A DNA stretch of 19,373 nucleotides. It comes from Hyphochytrium catenoides (lineage: Eukaryota; Sar; Hyphochytriomycetes; Hyphochytriales; Hyphochytriaceae). The stretch covers positions 7,316-26,688 of the forward strand of contig FLMG01003933.1 in NCBI GenBank assembly GCA_900088475.1, written 5' to 3'. The notes beneath the pieces were generated by a model, which saw only the letters and a list, made by a program, of their open reading frames with translations, was not told where the DNA came from and ran no database searches. Shown piece by piece: positions 19,141 to 19,373 of this stretch (position 1 is its first letter; every line of letters begins with the position of its first letter). The translations under genes were made by a program, and so were the position numbers.

Positions 19141-19199
19141 TCCCACCCACTCTGTTTTCCCATAAGACAGTCTTAACTATGAAAAGTAAGATTGGGTGG
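19141..19199. repeat. Inverted repeat CCCACCCA / TGGGTGGG
   Basis: CCCACCCA begins at about 19142 and its reverse complement TGGGTGGG lies near 19193-19200, about 45 bases apart. The arms are 8 bp. No gene lies next to it, and it may be chance. Confidence 0.4.
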
Positions 19200-19354
19200 G
19201 TAGGCGTATGGAGAATTGGTGGTTTCATTTGGGACCGGTAACGGCCACGGTGGCGCTGTTGGGACTGCTGGGCAAAGGTGAGAGGATGGGATGTCCAGGG
19301 AAAGAGGAGAGAGGGAAGAGCAGATGACTAAGAGGTGATGGTGATCGAGCCAAG

Positions 19355-19373
19355 AAAGAGAGAGAGAGAGAGA
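19355..19373. repeat. GA run at the window end
   Basis: AAGAAAGAGAGAGAGAGAGA closes the window, so the tract is truncated and its true length is unknown. Confidence 0.8.

Larger units (their letters stand above)
18123..19373. other. Distal flank without a supported gene
   Basis: No gene is supported. Minus-strand frames around 18542-19046 are Ser/Leu/Arg/Glu low-complexity strings from the repeat tracts. The frame at 19046-19228 (minus) has no recognised feature. The interval holds the 3' flank of the coiled-coil gene, a purine tract, a pyrimidine tract and a terminal GA run that continues past the window end. Confidence 0.5.

Overview
This window looks like nuclear DNA of an intron-bearing, ciliated microbial eukaryote. 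Two multi-exon genes have clean GT-AG introns, mostly 60-290 nt, that join in phase. A thioredoxin carries a mitochondrial-type presequence. A long coiled-coil gene resembles basal-body/axonemal factors. There are long purine (GA) and pyrimidine (CT) tracts and no operon-like packing. I cannot place the lineage from sequence alone; a protist or alga fits better than a fungus or animal, but this is inference.

Layout. 1-2342: no supported gene. 2343-4133 (+): intronless secreted copper-radical oxidase (glyoxal/galactose oxidase family) with all five copper/cofactor residues. 4747-6018 (-): intronless, unrecognised nuclear-type protein with an AT-hook, Cys/His clusters and a possible Tudor/SH3-like segment, convergent with the oxidase. 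6904-7092 (+): putative 62-residue single-span membrane protein whose start codon sits in the loop of a perfect 10-bp inverted repeat. 7236-8260 (+): mitochondrial o-type thioredoxin with a WCPPC active site, in 4 exons. 8444-12709 (-): CocE/NonD (X-Pro dipeptidyl-peptidase S15) hydrolase. I reconstructed about 13 exons by hand; they join in phase to about 732 residues, with a complete Ser-Asp-His triad and one poorly resolved stretch around 10988-11284. 12710-15617: gene-poor, with GA microsatellites and a diverged duplication. 15618-18122 (+): 13-exon coiled-coil protein of 481 residues, probably a ciliary/basal-body factor (BBOF1-like). 18123-19373: purine and pyrimidine tracts, no supported gene.

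The genes do not form an obvious pathway. They read as independent eukaryotic transcription units: two convergent pairs (oxidase/AT-hook protein, thioredoxin/hydrolase) and one divergent spacer (6019-6903). The least ordinary items are the AT-hook protein, the 29-nt (or 23-nt) candidate intron in the hydrolase, the start-codon hairpin and the WCPPC thioredoxin. I saw no obvious multi-gene defence, mobile or biosynthetic system.
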